From Lucinisca nassula (taxonomy: Eukaryota > Mollusca > Bivalvia > Lucinida > Lucinidae), in assembly GCA_963580285.1 (NCBI GenBank), contig OY757025.1:121803223-121867222 (forward strand): a stretch of 64,000 bases of DNA, written 5' to 3'. Position numbers and translations under genes: made by a program. Shown here one piece after another: positions 51,917 to 61,692 of this stretch (the stretch's first letter is position 1; each line of letters begins with the position of its first letter). The notes beneath the pieces are model-generated. The model was not told the origin of the DNA, searched no databases, and saw nothing but the letters and a program-made list of their open reading frames with translations.

Positions 51917-52072
51917 GGACTGTATGCTTTTGATGATGGATCTTCTCTACATGGTGAGCCAAACTGCTTGGCCAAAATCATATACAGGTTGGAATCCCCA
52001 GACAGTTTGGTGGAAGCCAGCACAAACACAGTAAATGTGACAGACAATAACTCATCATATAACATTAGATAA
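51917..52072. other. Double-stranded open segment, probable exon
   Basis: Both strands are open and protein-like. Plus: GLYAFDDGSSLHGEPNCLAK, IIYRLESPDSLVEASTNTVN, VTDNNSSYNIR then TAA. Minus: LASTKLSGDSNLYMILAKQF, GSPCREDPSSKAYSPFTII then TGA. Non-repeat. One of the two is likely a terminal exon; I cannot choose. Confidence 0.35.
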
Positions 52073-52204
52073 AGACCTTTTAGTCCACTTCAAAACACCA
52101 TTCAAAAACTGAGCAAATATCAGAGCTGTCATAAACAATGATAAAATGATAATGAAGGTGTTAAGAGCTTTACTGATCTAAAACATATGGACATTCAGGG
52201 GAGG

Positions 52205-52590
52205 TAAATCTTCCAAAGTGCCTTGGAGAAACAGATTGGGCTGCATGATGCTTCCACTGTCAGAGCTGAAAACGACTGAACATTTGAGTAATGGTTAAGC
52301 CTGCCCTGGAAAAGTGGTGTGAGTTGGACCACCACTCTGTGAGTGAGTGAGTGTTTGAGTTTTACGTCCCACCAACAGCTAAGGTCATACGGAGACAGGA
52401 CCTCAGTTTAAAGACTCATCCGAAAGTCTAAAGAAGCCCGGGATCGATCCTGTGATCCCTGGTTTACAAAGCGAGTAGCATAACCACTACACCACGGAGG
52501 CTTCTACCACCACTCTGTAATCTCAATACCAGGTAAAAGTCATGAATAGTGTTGAAAGGGGCCTTAAACCTTAACACAGACAAATCTTCC
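52205..52590 (+). mobile_element. SINE B variant, split by SINE A
   Basis: GGGCTGCATGATGCTTCCAC, GAAAAGTGGTGTGAGTTGGA, then after SINE A: AATCTCAATACCAGGTAAAA and a tail ATAGTGTTGAAAGGGGCCTT. Confidence 0.75.
52340..52505 (-). mobile_element. SINE A, full length with 12-bp TSD
   Basis: Reverse of the 46241 copy: GAGTGAGTGAGTGTTTGAG tail end, GTTTTACGTCCCACCAACAG, TGCC-less head ACCACTACACCACGGAGGCT. Flanked by ACCACCACTCTG (52328-52339 and 52506-52517) and nested in a SINE B variant. Confidence 0.95.
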
Positions 52591-52894
52591 AAACCCTTTT
52601 TTTTTGTGTCACAGCACAGTATTTTTTGTACGTAATCAGACAGACCGCAGGCCTAGTGTTTTAGATTTTGACCCCTAGCCCCGCCCTGGGGCAGAAACCC
52701 AGGGGTCTGTTCTCACTGAATGTCTGAAGATCCTCCCAGGTACTTAAGTTCCAAATTGATGAGAGACTGTTGAGATATTGAAAAACTTTAACTCAGTGTG
52801 ATGGAAAAGCACACACAAACGTTAACACGCACGACAGAGGTGACAACAATAGCTCTCCTTGTACTTCTTACAGGCAAGCTAAATATGAGCATAA

Positions 52895-52952
52895 ATGGTC
52901 AATTTTCTATATAATCTAAACATTTTTGTTTGAATATAACACAGTTGTTTAA
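52895..52952 (-). mobile_element. M4 repeat, left part
   Basis: GGTCAATTTTCTATATAATC, TGAATATAACACAGTTGTTT; continues at 54261-54306 after the TTAA element. Confidence 0.75.
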
Positions 52953-53242
52953 ACCCCTGTCACACCAGGGCTGCGTTCTCACGGCGTCCAAGAAAAATGC
53001 AGAACGCCAAGGTACGCGCAGTACGATCGCAAACATCGCCGTAGCAATGCAGTGGCATCGCCAGTAGGCGAGTTGGGATCGCATAGAACGCCAAGCGACG
53101 GCGCGCATTTTGAGCATGCTCAAAACAAATGCCGTCGCTCGGCGTTCTAATCAGAGCGCAGTGAGGTCGCCGTAAGGTTGCCCTAGCAGCGCAGTAAGGT
53201 CTCCTACAACGCCATATTAACGTCGCTTGTATAATTGATTAA

Positions 53243-53541
53243 ATGATTGATTGATTTGATGTTTAACGTCCCAGTCAACACTGTATAGGTCATTTTGGAG
53301 ACGTTGCTTCCAATTTTGTGGGACTTTTACCCGACATTGAGATGAAATGACATCTCAAGCCATATCGCCCAATGAAACCAATAGGGTTTACACGTATAAG
53401 CATGGACGGTCCGTCTCGCACCGCTTTGCCTGGGCAGGCTTAGATCCTCTAAGCCGTTTACCAGTATTTGTGTGAGGTCGGTTTCAGCTCTGCGTGGAAG
53501 CATCATGCAGCCATCTATTTCTTCCAGTCCCGATGGGCCCG
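53243..53541 (-). mobile_element. SINE B, full length, inside TTAA element
   Basis: TTTGATGTTTAACGTCCCAG tail, CCAATTTTGTGGGACTTTTA, GCTTTGCCTGGGCAGGCTTA, CATCATGCAGCCATCTATTT head. Confidence 0.9.
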
Positions 53542-53682
53542 CTTGTATAAACAGTGGCTAGAGAAGAGTTTCATTGTGTACTGTCCCGAAAAACCTACTT
53601 CTGAGGTGACTCATCCCGGGTAAGGTAATGGCGGTTGACTTGCTCCTGCTTGCGGTGATTGCGGTGGACTTGCTTCCGACGG

Positions 53683-53908
53683 CACATGAGTACTGGTAAA
53701 CGGCTTAGGGGATCTAAGCTTGCCCAGGCAAAGGGGCGCGAGTCGGACCATCCATGCTTATTAACCCTATTGGTTTCATTGGGTGACAGGGACTGAGATG
53801 TCATTTCATCTCAGTGTCGGGTAAAAGTCCCACAAAATTAGAAGCAACGTCTCCAAAATGACCTATAATGTGTTGATGGGACGTTAAACCTCAAATCAAA
53901 CAAAACTG
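53683..53908 (+). mobile_element. SINE B, inside TTAA element
   Basis: GAGTACTGGTAAACGGCTTA, CCTATTGGTTTCATTGGGTG, tail ATGTGTTGATGGGACGTTAA with ACCTCAAATCAAACAAAA. Confidence 0.85.
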
Positions 53909-53934
53909 TTCGACTGATGAAGATGTCTGTTTAC

Positions 53935-54060
53935 ACTTTGAGAACGTCTTCAACATGTGAGCGCCGTAAAAGCGCAGTGCACGCATTGTGAGCGCCGTAA
54001 AAGTGCAGTGCACTCATTGTGAGCGCCGTAAAAGCGCAGAGGAAGCGCGGTGAGAGCGCA
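53935..54060 (+). repeat. Short direct repeats in the TTAA element
   Basis: Three copies of GTGAGCGCCGTAAAAGCGCA, two followed by GTGCACKCATT. Confidence 0.85.
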
Positions 54061-54260
54061 TACAATCGCCATCAAGAACGCCGGAGGATCGCGATAGATC
54101 GCCATGTAAGCTCCGTAGCAACGTCTTGGTCACTGTAGGGTCGCCATGACAGGTCCATGTTCACAAAAATTTCCCTTATTTCTTGCGATCTTGCGGCGTT
54201 CTGAAAAATTAAACAACGCCTTTCCATCGCAGTGAAAATGCGGCATAGTGTGACAGGGGC

Positions 54261-54306
54261 TTAAGCTAACAATTGGTTTCTGCTTTGGACCCCAACAATA
54301 GTGTTA
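54261..54306 (-). mobile_element. M4 repeat, right part
   Basis: TTAAGCTAACAATTGGTTTC and CTTTGGACCCCAACAATAGT, completing the M4 begun at 52895. Confidence 0.8.
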
Positions 54307-54544
54307 TAAAGAGTTTGTGTTGTACTAAAAATAGAACGATTGTACAGATATAAAGAATAAAGGAGACTTTGCTTAAGTGTACCTTTTCTCCTTAACAAGA
54401 TATCTGTGGGGATATCTTCTGTAAACTTATTAAGGATTATGAGATTTTCATATCGATCTAGCCAGACTTTTGTTTTAACTTACGTCTTTCCTTACAAAAT
54501 TAAGTGAATGGATATTTTGGGTTGTAACAATATTGTTTTAAATA
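54307..54544. other. No gene seen
   Basis: AT-rich; ACAAGATATCTGTGGGGATATCTTCT small palindromic stretch near 54396. Confidence 0.35.
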
Positions 54545-54746
54545 TTAGCCCATTTAGTACCGGAAACCCCAAATAGGTACCAGGGCAAACAGTGCAGGCC
54601 CAGATCAGATGCCCCAGGACGTGGCGTCTGATCAGGGCCACCATGTTTGCTAAAAGTTCAGTCATTTTGATGAAAACACAACCTCTAAATTTAGAAATGG
54701 ACTCCTGCTACATATAAGGAGGTCCATTTGGTACAAAAAGGATTAA
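54545..54746 (+). mobile_element. H2 TTAA MITE, slightly deleted
   Basis: TTAGCCCATTTAGTACCGG left, TTGGTACAAAAAGGATTAA right; hairpin CAGATGCCCCAGGACGTGGC. Confidence 0.8.
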
Positions 54747-54757
54747 AGATTATTATA

Positions 54758-54815
54758 CATCACACTAACATGCCTATATAATTTTGACCCCCTTGAACCC
54801 CACTTTTATTTAGTA
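54758..54815. mobile_element. H3 left part (split by composite array)
   Basis: CATCACACTAACATGCCTAT to CACTTTTATTTAGTA; resumes at 59036 (AAACTAGGGTTTACTGGGAT). Confidence 0.85.
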
Positions 54816-55385
54816 CAAGAGGGCCCAGAGGGCCCTGGTACGCTCACCTGTGTGTCACTGTCTCGAGCACATTCTAGTTTTAGCTATGGTGGCCGTCTTG
54901 TTCATCAGCAGTGATTTTAGCTCATTTGGTAGGGAGTAACCTAGGCAACATTCCTGTGAAGTTTGAATCAAATTGGCCTTAGGGTTTATGAGGGGTTCAC
55001 ATTTGAATCAAATTTACAATATTTTTTTCTATTTTTATGGATTGTTTTAGCCTTTTTGGAAGAGGGTCATCTAAGCAACATTACTTCGAAGTTTGAATGC
55101 AATTGGCCCAAGGGTAGAGGAGGAATTGTCGTTTGAAGATTTATTTTTATTTTTAGCTCTGGCAGCAATCTTGTTCATTCGAGTGGAATGAGTTTTAACT
55201 ATTTTGGTAGGGAGTCACCTAGGCAACATTCCTGTGAAGTTTTAAATCCAAATGGCCCAAAGGTTTAGAAGGAGTTTGCATTTGAAGCAAATTTACAATG
55301 TTTTTTCTATTTTTAGCTCTTGTGGCCATTTGTTAATCGTTATGCTATTTTCCTTGATGGTCATCTACACAACATTCCAATGAAG

Positions 55386-55548
55386 TTTAGAAGCCTTCAT
55401 GGTACTGTGGTCATGTTACTTGCCTTGTAAACCAGGGGTAGCAGTATCGATCCCAGGCATCTCCAGACTTTCAGATTAGTTTTTAAACAGAGGTCCCATC
55501 ACTGTATGACCTTAGCTGTTGGTGAGACTTAAACTCAAACACTCACTC
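55386..55548 (+). mobile_element. SINE A
   Basis: AGAAGCCTTCATGGTACTGT head, TTGCCTTGTAAACCAGGGGT, CTGTATGACCTTAGCTGTTG, tail GAGACTTAAACTCAAACACT. Confidence 0.9.
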
Positions 55549-55869
55549 CTATCAAGGAATCTATATGCCAAATATGAAGGCTGTATCTTAAATGCTTCAA
55601 AAGTTATGACAAAGTAGGTCAAAGGTCAAGGTCATGGGTCAAAAGTTTTGAATGGTTGAGAAAACCTTGTCACAAGGAACATACATGCCAAATATGAAGG
55701 CTCTATCTCATATGGTTCAAAAGTTACGATAAAGTAGGTCACAGGTCAAGGTCACAGGTCAAATTTTTATATGAGTGGGAAGCCCTTGTCACAAGGAACC
55801 TACATGCCAAATATGAAGGCTCTATCTATAAGGGTTCAAAAGTTATTACAAAATAACCTACTGATCTAC

Positions 55870-57060
55870 TTTTTGATTTGACATGACCCATATTCGAACT
55901 TAACTGAGATATTGTCCAGATGATCATTCTGAGCAAGTTTTATGATGATTTTACTAAAACTGTGGCCTCTTAGAGTGTTCAAAATGTTTTTCTATGATTT
56001 GACCTGCTGACCTACCTTCTGACCCGACATGACCCATATTCGAATTTGACCAAGATATTGTCAAGATGATCATTCTGAGCAAGTTTGATGATGATCGGAC
56101 CAAAACTGGGGCCTCTAGTGTGTCCACAAGGTTTTTCAACAATCTGACCTACTGACCTACTTACTGACCAGATTTGACCCATATTCGAAATTGACTGAGA
56201 TATTGCCAAATGATCATTTTGAGCAAGTTTGATGATGATCGGACCAAAACTGTGGTTCAAGTGTGTTCAGTGGGTTTTTCTATGATTTTACCTACTGACC
56301 TACTTTTAGGACCAACATGACCCGTATTCAAACTTGACTCAGATATTGTCAAGATGATCATTCTGGGCAAGTTTGATGATGATCTGACCTAAACTGTGGC
56401 CTCTAGTGTGTTCACAAGGTTTTTCTATGATTTGACCTACTGACCTACTTTTTGACCTGACATGACCAATATTCGAACTTGACCGATATATTGTCAAGAC
56501 GTATTCTGAGCTAGTTTGATGATGATTGGACCAAAACAGTGGCCTCTAGTGTGTTCACAAGCTTTTTCTCTGATTGGACCTAATGACCTACTTTTTGACC
56601 CGACATGACCCATATTCGAATGTGACCAAATTGAAGATATTATCAAGATGATCATTCTGAGCAAGTTTGATGATGATCAGACCAAAACTGTGGCCCCTAG
56701 TGTGTTCACAAGGTTTTTCTATGATTTTACCTACTGACCAACTTCTTTACCCGACATGACCCGTATTCAAACTTGACAGAGATATTAGCAAGATGATCAT
56801 TCTGGGCAAGTTTGATAATGATTGGACCAAAACTGTGGCCTCTAGTGTATTCACAAGGTTTTTCTATGATTTGACCTACTGACCTTCTTTGTGACCTGAC
56901 ATGACCCATGTTCGAACATGACCAAGATATTATCAAGATGATCATTCTGAGCAAGTCTGATGATGATCAGACCAAAACTGTGGCCTCTAGTATCTCAACA
57001 AGGTTTTTTTTCGATTTGTCCTACTGACCTACTTTTTGACCCGACATGACCCAAATTCAA
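55870..57060 (+). repeat. 145-bp tandem array, left block
   Basis: Units of TTTTTCTATGATTTGACCTA, CTGACCTACTTTTTGACC, GACATGACCCATATTCGAAC, AAGATGATCATTCTGAGCAA and GGACCAAAACTGTGGCCTCT; start points near 55987, 56131, 56271, 56418. Confidence 0.9.
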
Positions 57061-57575
57061 ACTTGACCCGAGATATTTTGTGGTGGTACAAATTGTGTGC
57101 AAGTACAGTTAAAATCAAATCATAAATGAAACAGCTATCATGCAGACAAGACCAAAATAGACAATTTTTGCCTTTTCAGGGGCCGTAACTCTGTAACACA
57201 TGATGGAATATAGCTGGTTCAAGAAAGGAACCAAGATCGCATGGTGGTACAAGTTGTGTGCAAGTCTGGTTAAAATCAAATCATAAATGAAGATGCTATC
57301 GTGCGGACAAGACCAAAATAGGCAATTTTTGCCCTTTCAGGGGCCATAACTCTGTAACACATGATGGGATATGGCTGGTTAAAGAAAGGAACCCAGATCT
57401 CATGGTGGTACAAGTCGTGTGCAAGTCTGGTTAAAATCAAATCATAAATGAAGATGCTATCCTGCAGACAAGAAATTGTTTACGCATGGATGCACGCACG
57501 GACCCACTGACGACGGACGACGGACAAAATGTGATCACAAAAGCTCATCTTGTCACTACGTGACAGGTGAGCTAA
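57060..57575 (+). repeat. 165-bp block with hairpin end, nested
   Basis: Two and a half units of GTGGTACAAATTGTGTGCAA and CAGGGGCCGTAACTCTGTAA, then GACGACGGACGACGGAC and the AGCTCATCTTGTCACTACGT / GACAGGTGAGCTAA hairpin. Confidence 0.8.
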
Positions 57576-57579
57576 AAAG

Positions 57580-58940
57580 AGGACAATTCTGAGCAAGTTT
57601 GATGATGACTGGACTAAAACTTTGGCCTCTAGAGTGTTAACAAGGTTTTTCTATGATTTAACACAATGAAATACTTTTTGACCCCACATGACCCATATTC
57701 GAATTTGACCTAGATATTGTCAAGATGATCATTCTGAGCAAGTTTGATGATAATTAGACTAAAATTGCAGTCTCTAGAGTGTAAACAAGGTTTTTCTATG
57801 ATTTGACCTACTTTTGACCCCACATGACCCATATTCGAATTGGACCTAGATATTGTAGAGATGATCATTCTGAGCAAGTTTGATGATGATTTGACCAAAA
57901 CTGTGGCCTCTAGAGTGTTAACAAGGTTTTTCTATGATTTGACCTACTGACCTACTTTTTGACCCGACATGACACTTATTCAAACTGACCGAGATATTGT
58001 CAAGATGATCATTTTGAGCAATTTTGAGGATGATTGGACAAAAACTGTGGCCTCTAGAGTGTTAAGGTTTTTCTATGATTTGACCTACTGACCTATTTTT
58101 TTGGCTGACATGACCCATAATCGAACTTGACCGAGAAGATATTGTCAGGATGATCATTCTGAGCAAGTTTGAAGATGATTGGACCAAAACTGTGGCCTCT
58201 AGAGTGCTAACAAGGTTTTTCTGTGGTTTGACCTAGTGACCTACTTTTTACCCGAAATGACCCATATTCGAACTTGACCCAGATATTGTCAGGATGATCA
58301 TTCTGAGCAAGTTTGAGGATGACTGGACCAAAACTGTGGCCTCTAGAGTGTTAACAAGGTTTTTCTATGATCTGACGTACTGACCTACTTTTTGACCTGA
58401 AATGACCAATATTCAAACTTGACCAAGATATTGTCAGGATGAACATTGTGACCAAGTTTAATGAAGATTGGACCAAAACTGTGGCCTCGAGAGTGTTAAC
58501 ATGGTTTTTCTATGATTTGACCTACTGACCTACTTTTTGACCCGACATGACCCATATCGGAACTTGACCACGATATTGTCAGGATGATCATTCTGAGTAA
58601 GTTTGAGGATGATTGGACCAAAACTGGGGCCTCTAGAGTGCAAACAAGGGTTTTCTGTGGTTTGACCTACTGACCTATTTTTTGACCCGACATTACCCAT
58701 ATTCAAACTTGACCAAGATATTATCAAGATGATCATCCTGAGCAAGTTTTAGGATGATTGGACCAAAATTGTGGCCTCTAGAGTGTTAACAAGGTTTTCC
58801 TTTGATTTGACCTGGTGACCTACTTTTTGACCCGACATGACCCATATTCGAACTTGACCGACATATTGTCATGATGATCATTCTGACCAAGTTTGATGAT
58901 GATTGGATCAAAACTGTGGCCTCTAGAGTGTTAACAAGAA
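57580..58940 (+). repeat. 145-bp tandem array, right block
   Basis: Nine to ten further units of the 55870 family (CTAGAGTGTTAACAAGG variant in place of CTAGTGTGTTCACAAGG), indicating block-specific homogenisation. Confidence 0.85.
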
Positions 58941-59035
58941 AAAGTTTACGCACAAAGGATGACGGACGACGGACGACGACGCCGGACATCTCACAGTCAC
59001 AAAAGCTCAGCATGACCTTCGGTCAGGTAAGCTAA

Positions 59036-59110
59036 AAACTAGGGTTTACTGGGATAAACCTTATTTTTCTTATTTCTGCTCCAAAACACAGATTGTGGGT
59101 ACTAGTTAGA
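59036..59110. mobile_element. H3 right part
   Basis: AAACTAGGGTTTACTGGGAT, TTATTTCTGCTCCAAAACAC, GTGGGTACTAGTTAGAAATC; truncated by a SINE B head. Confidence 0.8.
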
Positions 59111-59113
59111 AAT

Positions 59114-59172
59114 CGGCCCCCGCCCATCGGGGCTTGAAGAAATATATGGGCTGCATGATGCTTCCACACAGA
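59114..59172 (+). mobile_element. SINE B head only
   Basis: GCCCCCGCCCATCGGGGCTT, GAAATATATGGGCTGCATGA. Confidence 0.8.
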
Positions 59173-59179
59173 ATGTTTT

Positions 59180-59300
59180 TAGGTTGATTGTTTGTTAATT
59201 AAGCCCAGTAGCTTTTCTTTGTTGGTGGCGATGTGACTGTCACTAACTGTTGGAAATCCAGGTAACTGTAATTTAACTTATGTTGCCAGAAGAGAGGGTT
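59180..59300 (-). other. Weak terminal-exon candidate
   Basis: After TTAAATTACAG on minus, either YLDFQQLVTVTSPPTKKSYW-A-stop or PGFPTVSDSHIATNKEKLLG to a stop is readable. Frame undecided. Confidence 0.2.
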
Positions 59301-59319
59301 CTTGGACTGGAATTGTGTG

Positions 59320-59405
59320 TTGGGTTTGGCAAACAGTGTAGGCCCAGATCAGACTCGGCAAAAGTCAGCATCTGATCATGGTCTACACTATTTGCTTACA
59401 ATACA
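59320..59405. repeat. Isolated core hairpin (H2/H5 type)
   Basis: GGCAAACAGTGTAGGCCCAG / GGTCTACACTATTTGC around ATCAGACTCGGCAAAAGTCA. Outer MITE ends not recognised. Confidence 0.7.
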
Positions 59406-59409
59406 CAAA

Positions 59410-59622
59410 TTAACCCTTATCTTGCTGTTCACGACAACCCCTATCTTTGCAAACAGTGTAGATCCAGATCAGATGGCTTCTGAAGAAGCCATCTGATCAG
59501 GATCTACACTGTTTGGCATTCAGTTTATGCATTTGTAGGAATAAATTACATCAAGTAATTTGATTGGCTGATAGACAGAAATGCGTGTGGCTTAAATGAA
59601 TATTCAGCAAGATACGGGTTAA
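59410..59622 (-). mobile_element. H1 MITE
   Basis: TTAACCCTTATCTTGCTGTT left, TTCAGCAAGATACGGGTTAA right; perfect hairpin GATGGCTTC-TGAA-GAAGCCATC. Confidence 0.9.
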
Positions 59623-59689
59623 ATGAGGGTTAAACCAAATTTTCAGCCTTCACTCAGAGAAAATTGACCCACCAGTGCTGTCAGTGCTT

Positions 59690-59862
59690 TGATTTTATTG
59701 TTGATTCTACAGCCCTTTCAAGATTATTTCACTTAAACAGAGCAAATAGTTAATAAGAGGTGGGCAAAAACTGTAGCGCCCAGAGAACCACCATCTCACC
59801 TACTGCTGTCTCACATTTGACTGGAGCGAGGCTTGTACCTTCATTGGAGAGATACCTAGTAT
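59690..59862 (-). mobile_element. SINE E
   Basis: CTACAGCCCTTTCAAGATTA, AGAGGTGGGCAAAAACTGTA, head decayed after GGCTTGTACC. Confidence 0.7.
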
Positions 59863-59881
59863 TGCTTAAAGTGTCAACACT

Positions 59882-60058
59882 TTAATCCTTTTTGCACCAA
59901 ATGGAATCTTCCGCCTTATATATAGCAGGAGTCCATTTCAAAATTTAGGGATGTCAGGTGGTGTTTTCTTCAAAATTTATTAGGAAAATGGCTTCTGATT
60001 TGAGCCTGCACTGTTTCCCAACTACCCATTTTGGGCTATCTGGTACTAAATGGGTTAA
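59882..60058 (-). mobile_element. H2 TTAA MITE with hairpin arm deleted
   Basis: TTAATCCTTTTTGCACCAAA left, CTGGTACTAAATGGGTTAA right; jumps from GGAAAATGGC to CTGATTTGAGCCTGCACTG. Confidence 0.8.
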
Positions 60059-60152
60059 ACCACTAGCCCAGAGTTTTGGTCCTGGTCTGGTGAACAATTG
60101 TCTAAGGGCATGACACCAGTAAACAACTCTGATTCTGATTGGTCTGCAAATA

Positions 60153-60298
60153 CCAGCAGGCACACGTCACTAGGGCAACATCAAATCAACATCAGTGCAA
60201 CGTCATGAGGATGCACCGACGTAGATATGACGTTGCATGAAGGTCATGACATTGTACCGACGTCGAAAAACATCACAATTACATCATGTGCCTGCTGG
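60153..60298. mobile_element. 146-bp TIR MITE, CCAGCAGGCACA ends
   Basis: CCAGCAGGCACACGTCAC and its inverse ATGTGCCTGCTGG. Interior is full of ACGTCA/GACGT words, several paired. Superfamily not assigned. Confidence 0.8.
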
Positions 60299-60574
60299 AA
60301 TGCTTTTTGGGATATACTGCACCTTTTTTCCTCACAAAGCTCATTCATCTCTCCCTCTGGGAGGAAATCATAGAAAAAAATCTTATGAAGACCACAGAGA
60401 TAGATGGAAAATCAATGGCCCTTGTGTAAATTCAGTCTGCAGAAAAGCAGCCTTAAATATCTTGTGTCATGCATTGGAGTGACACAGGGCATTGGAAACA
60501 GAAAACAAATGAGCTGAAGGCAGCATGAATCAATTTCTTTACATGTGTGCCCCCCTACCCCCTGTCCCTCTCAC
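60299..60574. other. Probable intron
   Basis: No frame of note; C-rich stretch near 60549-60576 lies just past the donor of the next exon on minus. Confidence 0.35.
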
Positions 60575-60680
60575 CCCTGCAAAACACTCAAACTCGTTTG
60601 AATCATCAAGTATGTACTCCAGGACAAACCAAACTTAGCTTTGGCGTCCCCATGTTGAAGCATTGGGCACTTAGCTTCAT
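60575..60680 (-). CDS. Candidate internal exon, unknown protein
   Basis: Minus strand, 106 bp, phase 1 in and 2 out. Acceptor GGCTGTGTCAG, donor GG|GTGAGA. Reads DEAKCPMLQHGDAKAKFGLS, WSTYLMIQTSLSVLQ. The upstream sequence was rearranged: SINE B (60690-60990) is inserted within 10 bp of the acceptor, duplicating TCATCTGACACAG, so the acceptor is now next to the SINE head. If the exon is real, the pre-insertion pyrimidine tract would have come from the palindrome at 61004-61064. Family not recognised. Confidence 0.35.
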
Positions 60681-60689
60681 CTGACACAG

Positions 60690-60990
60690 AGGCCCCCGCC
60701 CATCGGGCTTGACAAAATAGATGGGTTGCATGATATTTCCACGCAGAGCTGAAACCAACCCACACACTAATACTGGTAAACCGAGATCTTAGGAGATCTA
60801 AGCCTCAGGCAAAGCGGTGCTAGTCGGTCCGTCCATACTTATAAACCCTGTTGGTTTCAATGGGCGACAGGGCTTGAGATGTCATTTTATCTCAATGTCG
60901 GGTAGAAGTCCCACAAATTTGGAAGCAACGTCTCCAAAATGACCTTTACAGTGTTGACAGGGAAGTTAAAGCTCAAATCAAACAAACAAA
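60690..60990 (+). mobile_element. SINE B, full length with 13-bp TSD
   Basis: AGGCCCCCGCCCATCGGGCT head to AAAGCTCAAATCAAACAAAC tail. Flanked by TCATCTGACACAG (60677-60689 and 60991-61003). No tRNA-like boxes are evident in its head, unlike SINEs A, C, D, E and F. Confidence 0.95.
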
Positions 60991-61003
60991 TCATCTGACA
61001 CAG

Positions 61004-61064
61004 CCAAGCAAAGAATCAGATCAGCCTGCACACCTGTGCAGGCCGATCTGATTCTCTGCTTGGC
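61004..61064. repeat. Palindrome of the core-hairpin group
   Basis: CCAAGCAAAGAATCAGATCA ... TGATTCTCTGCTTGG around GCCTGCACACCTGTGCAGGC. Confidence 0.9.
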
Positions 61065-61295
61065 ACAAAATCTATCAGAAAAATTTTCACATGATACAAT
61101 CAGTTTATCCAGGAAACCAAATTTGGGGTAAGTTAAATGTGACTAGACTTAAATGTCTACAATTAAATGGCAGCACCCTGGAATGCCTTAATTATATTAT
61201 AGACTAATAGATCAAATAGAATGCCAAGCATTCAGTCTCTGGAGACTATAAGATTCATATTCTTCCATTAGCTGATCTATATTTGGTCGAAATGT
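61065..61295. other. No confirmed gene
   Basis: A 24-codon minus frame near 61284-61210 (IDQLMEEYESYSLQRLNAWH) follows an AATATAG acceptor-like site but lacks a donor. Confidence 0.25.
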
Positions 61296-61480
61296 TGAAT
61301 GATGTATGCGTGTGTGTGTACAAGGGAAGCAACTGTCTTAGCCGTCAAGCAACAAGACAAGATCTAATTATGGCACCACTAGTTGGTTGTGTGCATTTGA
61401 AAAACAGCTTAGAAGTCTACCAGGCAAAGTGGTACAAGTCGGACTGTCCTTGTATTGTTTGGGCAGTAGGACGTGAGATT
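61296..61480 (+). mobile_element. SINE B variant, duplicated block copy 1
   Basis: GTATGCGTGTGTGTGTACAA, AGCAACAAGACAAGATCTAA, TATGGCACCACTAGTTGGTT, AAGTGGTACAAGTCGGACTG. Confidence 0.75.
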
Positions 61481-61692
61481 TTGATTGATTTGAGGTTTAA
61501 CGTCCCCGTCAACACTGTAAAGGTCATTTTGGAGACGTTGCTTCCAATTTTGTGGGACTTTTACCTGACATTGAGATGAAATGACTTCTCAAGCCCTGTC
61601 GCCCAATGAAACCAATAGGGTTTATTAGCATGGACGGTCCGCTTCGCACCGCGGTTGCAGGACATGCTTAGATCCTCTAAGCGGTGAATGGT
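61480..61692 (-). mobile_element. SINE B, 5'-truncated
   Basis: TTTGAGGTTTAACGTCCCCG to TTAGATCCTCTAAGCGG. Confidence 0.85.

Larger units (their letters stand above)
52953..54260. mobile_element. 1.3-kb TTAA element, CCCCTGTCACAC ends
   Basis: Terminal inverted repeats ACCCCTGTCACACCAGGG / GTGTGACAGGGGC with TTAA on both sides (52949-52952, 54261-54264). Subterminal zones are dense in GCGTTCT, GATCGC and GCGCAGTG motifs; CCGTCGCTYGGCGTTCTA-type arms form a hairpin around 53083-53150. Two SINE B copies lie inside. No transposase frame; non-autonomous. TTAA fits piggyBac or Kolobok. Confidence 0.85.
54816..59035 (+). mobile_element. 4.2-kb composite array element inserted in H3
   Basis: Starts CAAGAGGGCCCAGAGGGCCC with GGTACGCTCACCTGTG, ends AAAAGCTCAGCATGACCTTC, GGTCAGGTAAGCTAA. 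In between: three units with AGGCAACATTCCTGTGAAGT (54930-55385), SINE A (55386), 125-bp units (55555-55860), about 20 units of 145 bp (55870-57060, 57580-58940) and a 165-bp block (57060-57575) that has its own copy of the 3' hairpin end. GACGGACGACGGACGAC microsatellite precedes the end. The CTAA terminus after a hairpin is Helitron-like; no Rep/helicase present. Confidence 0.85.
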
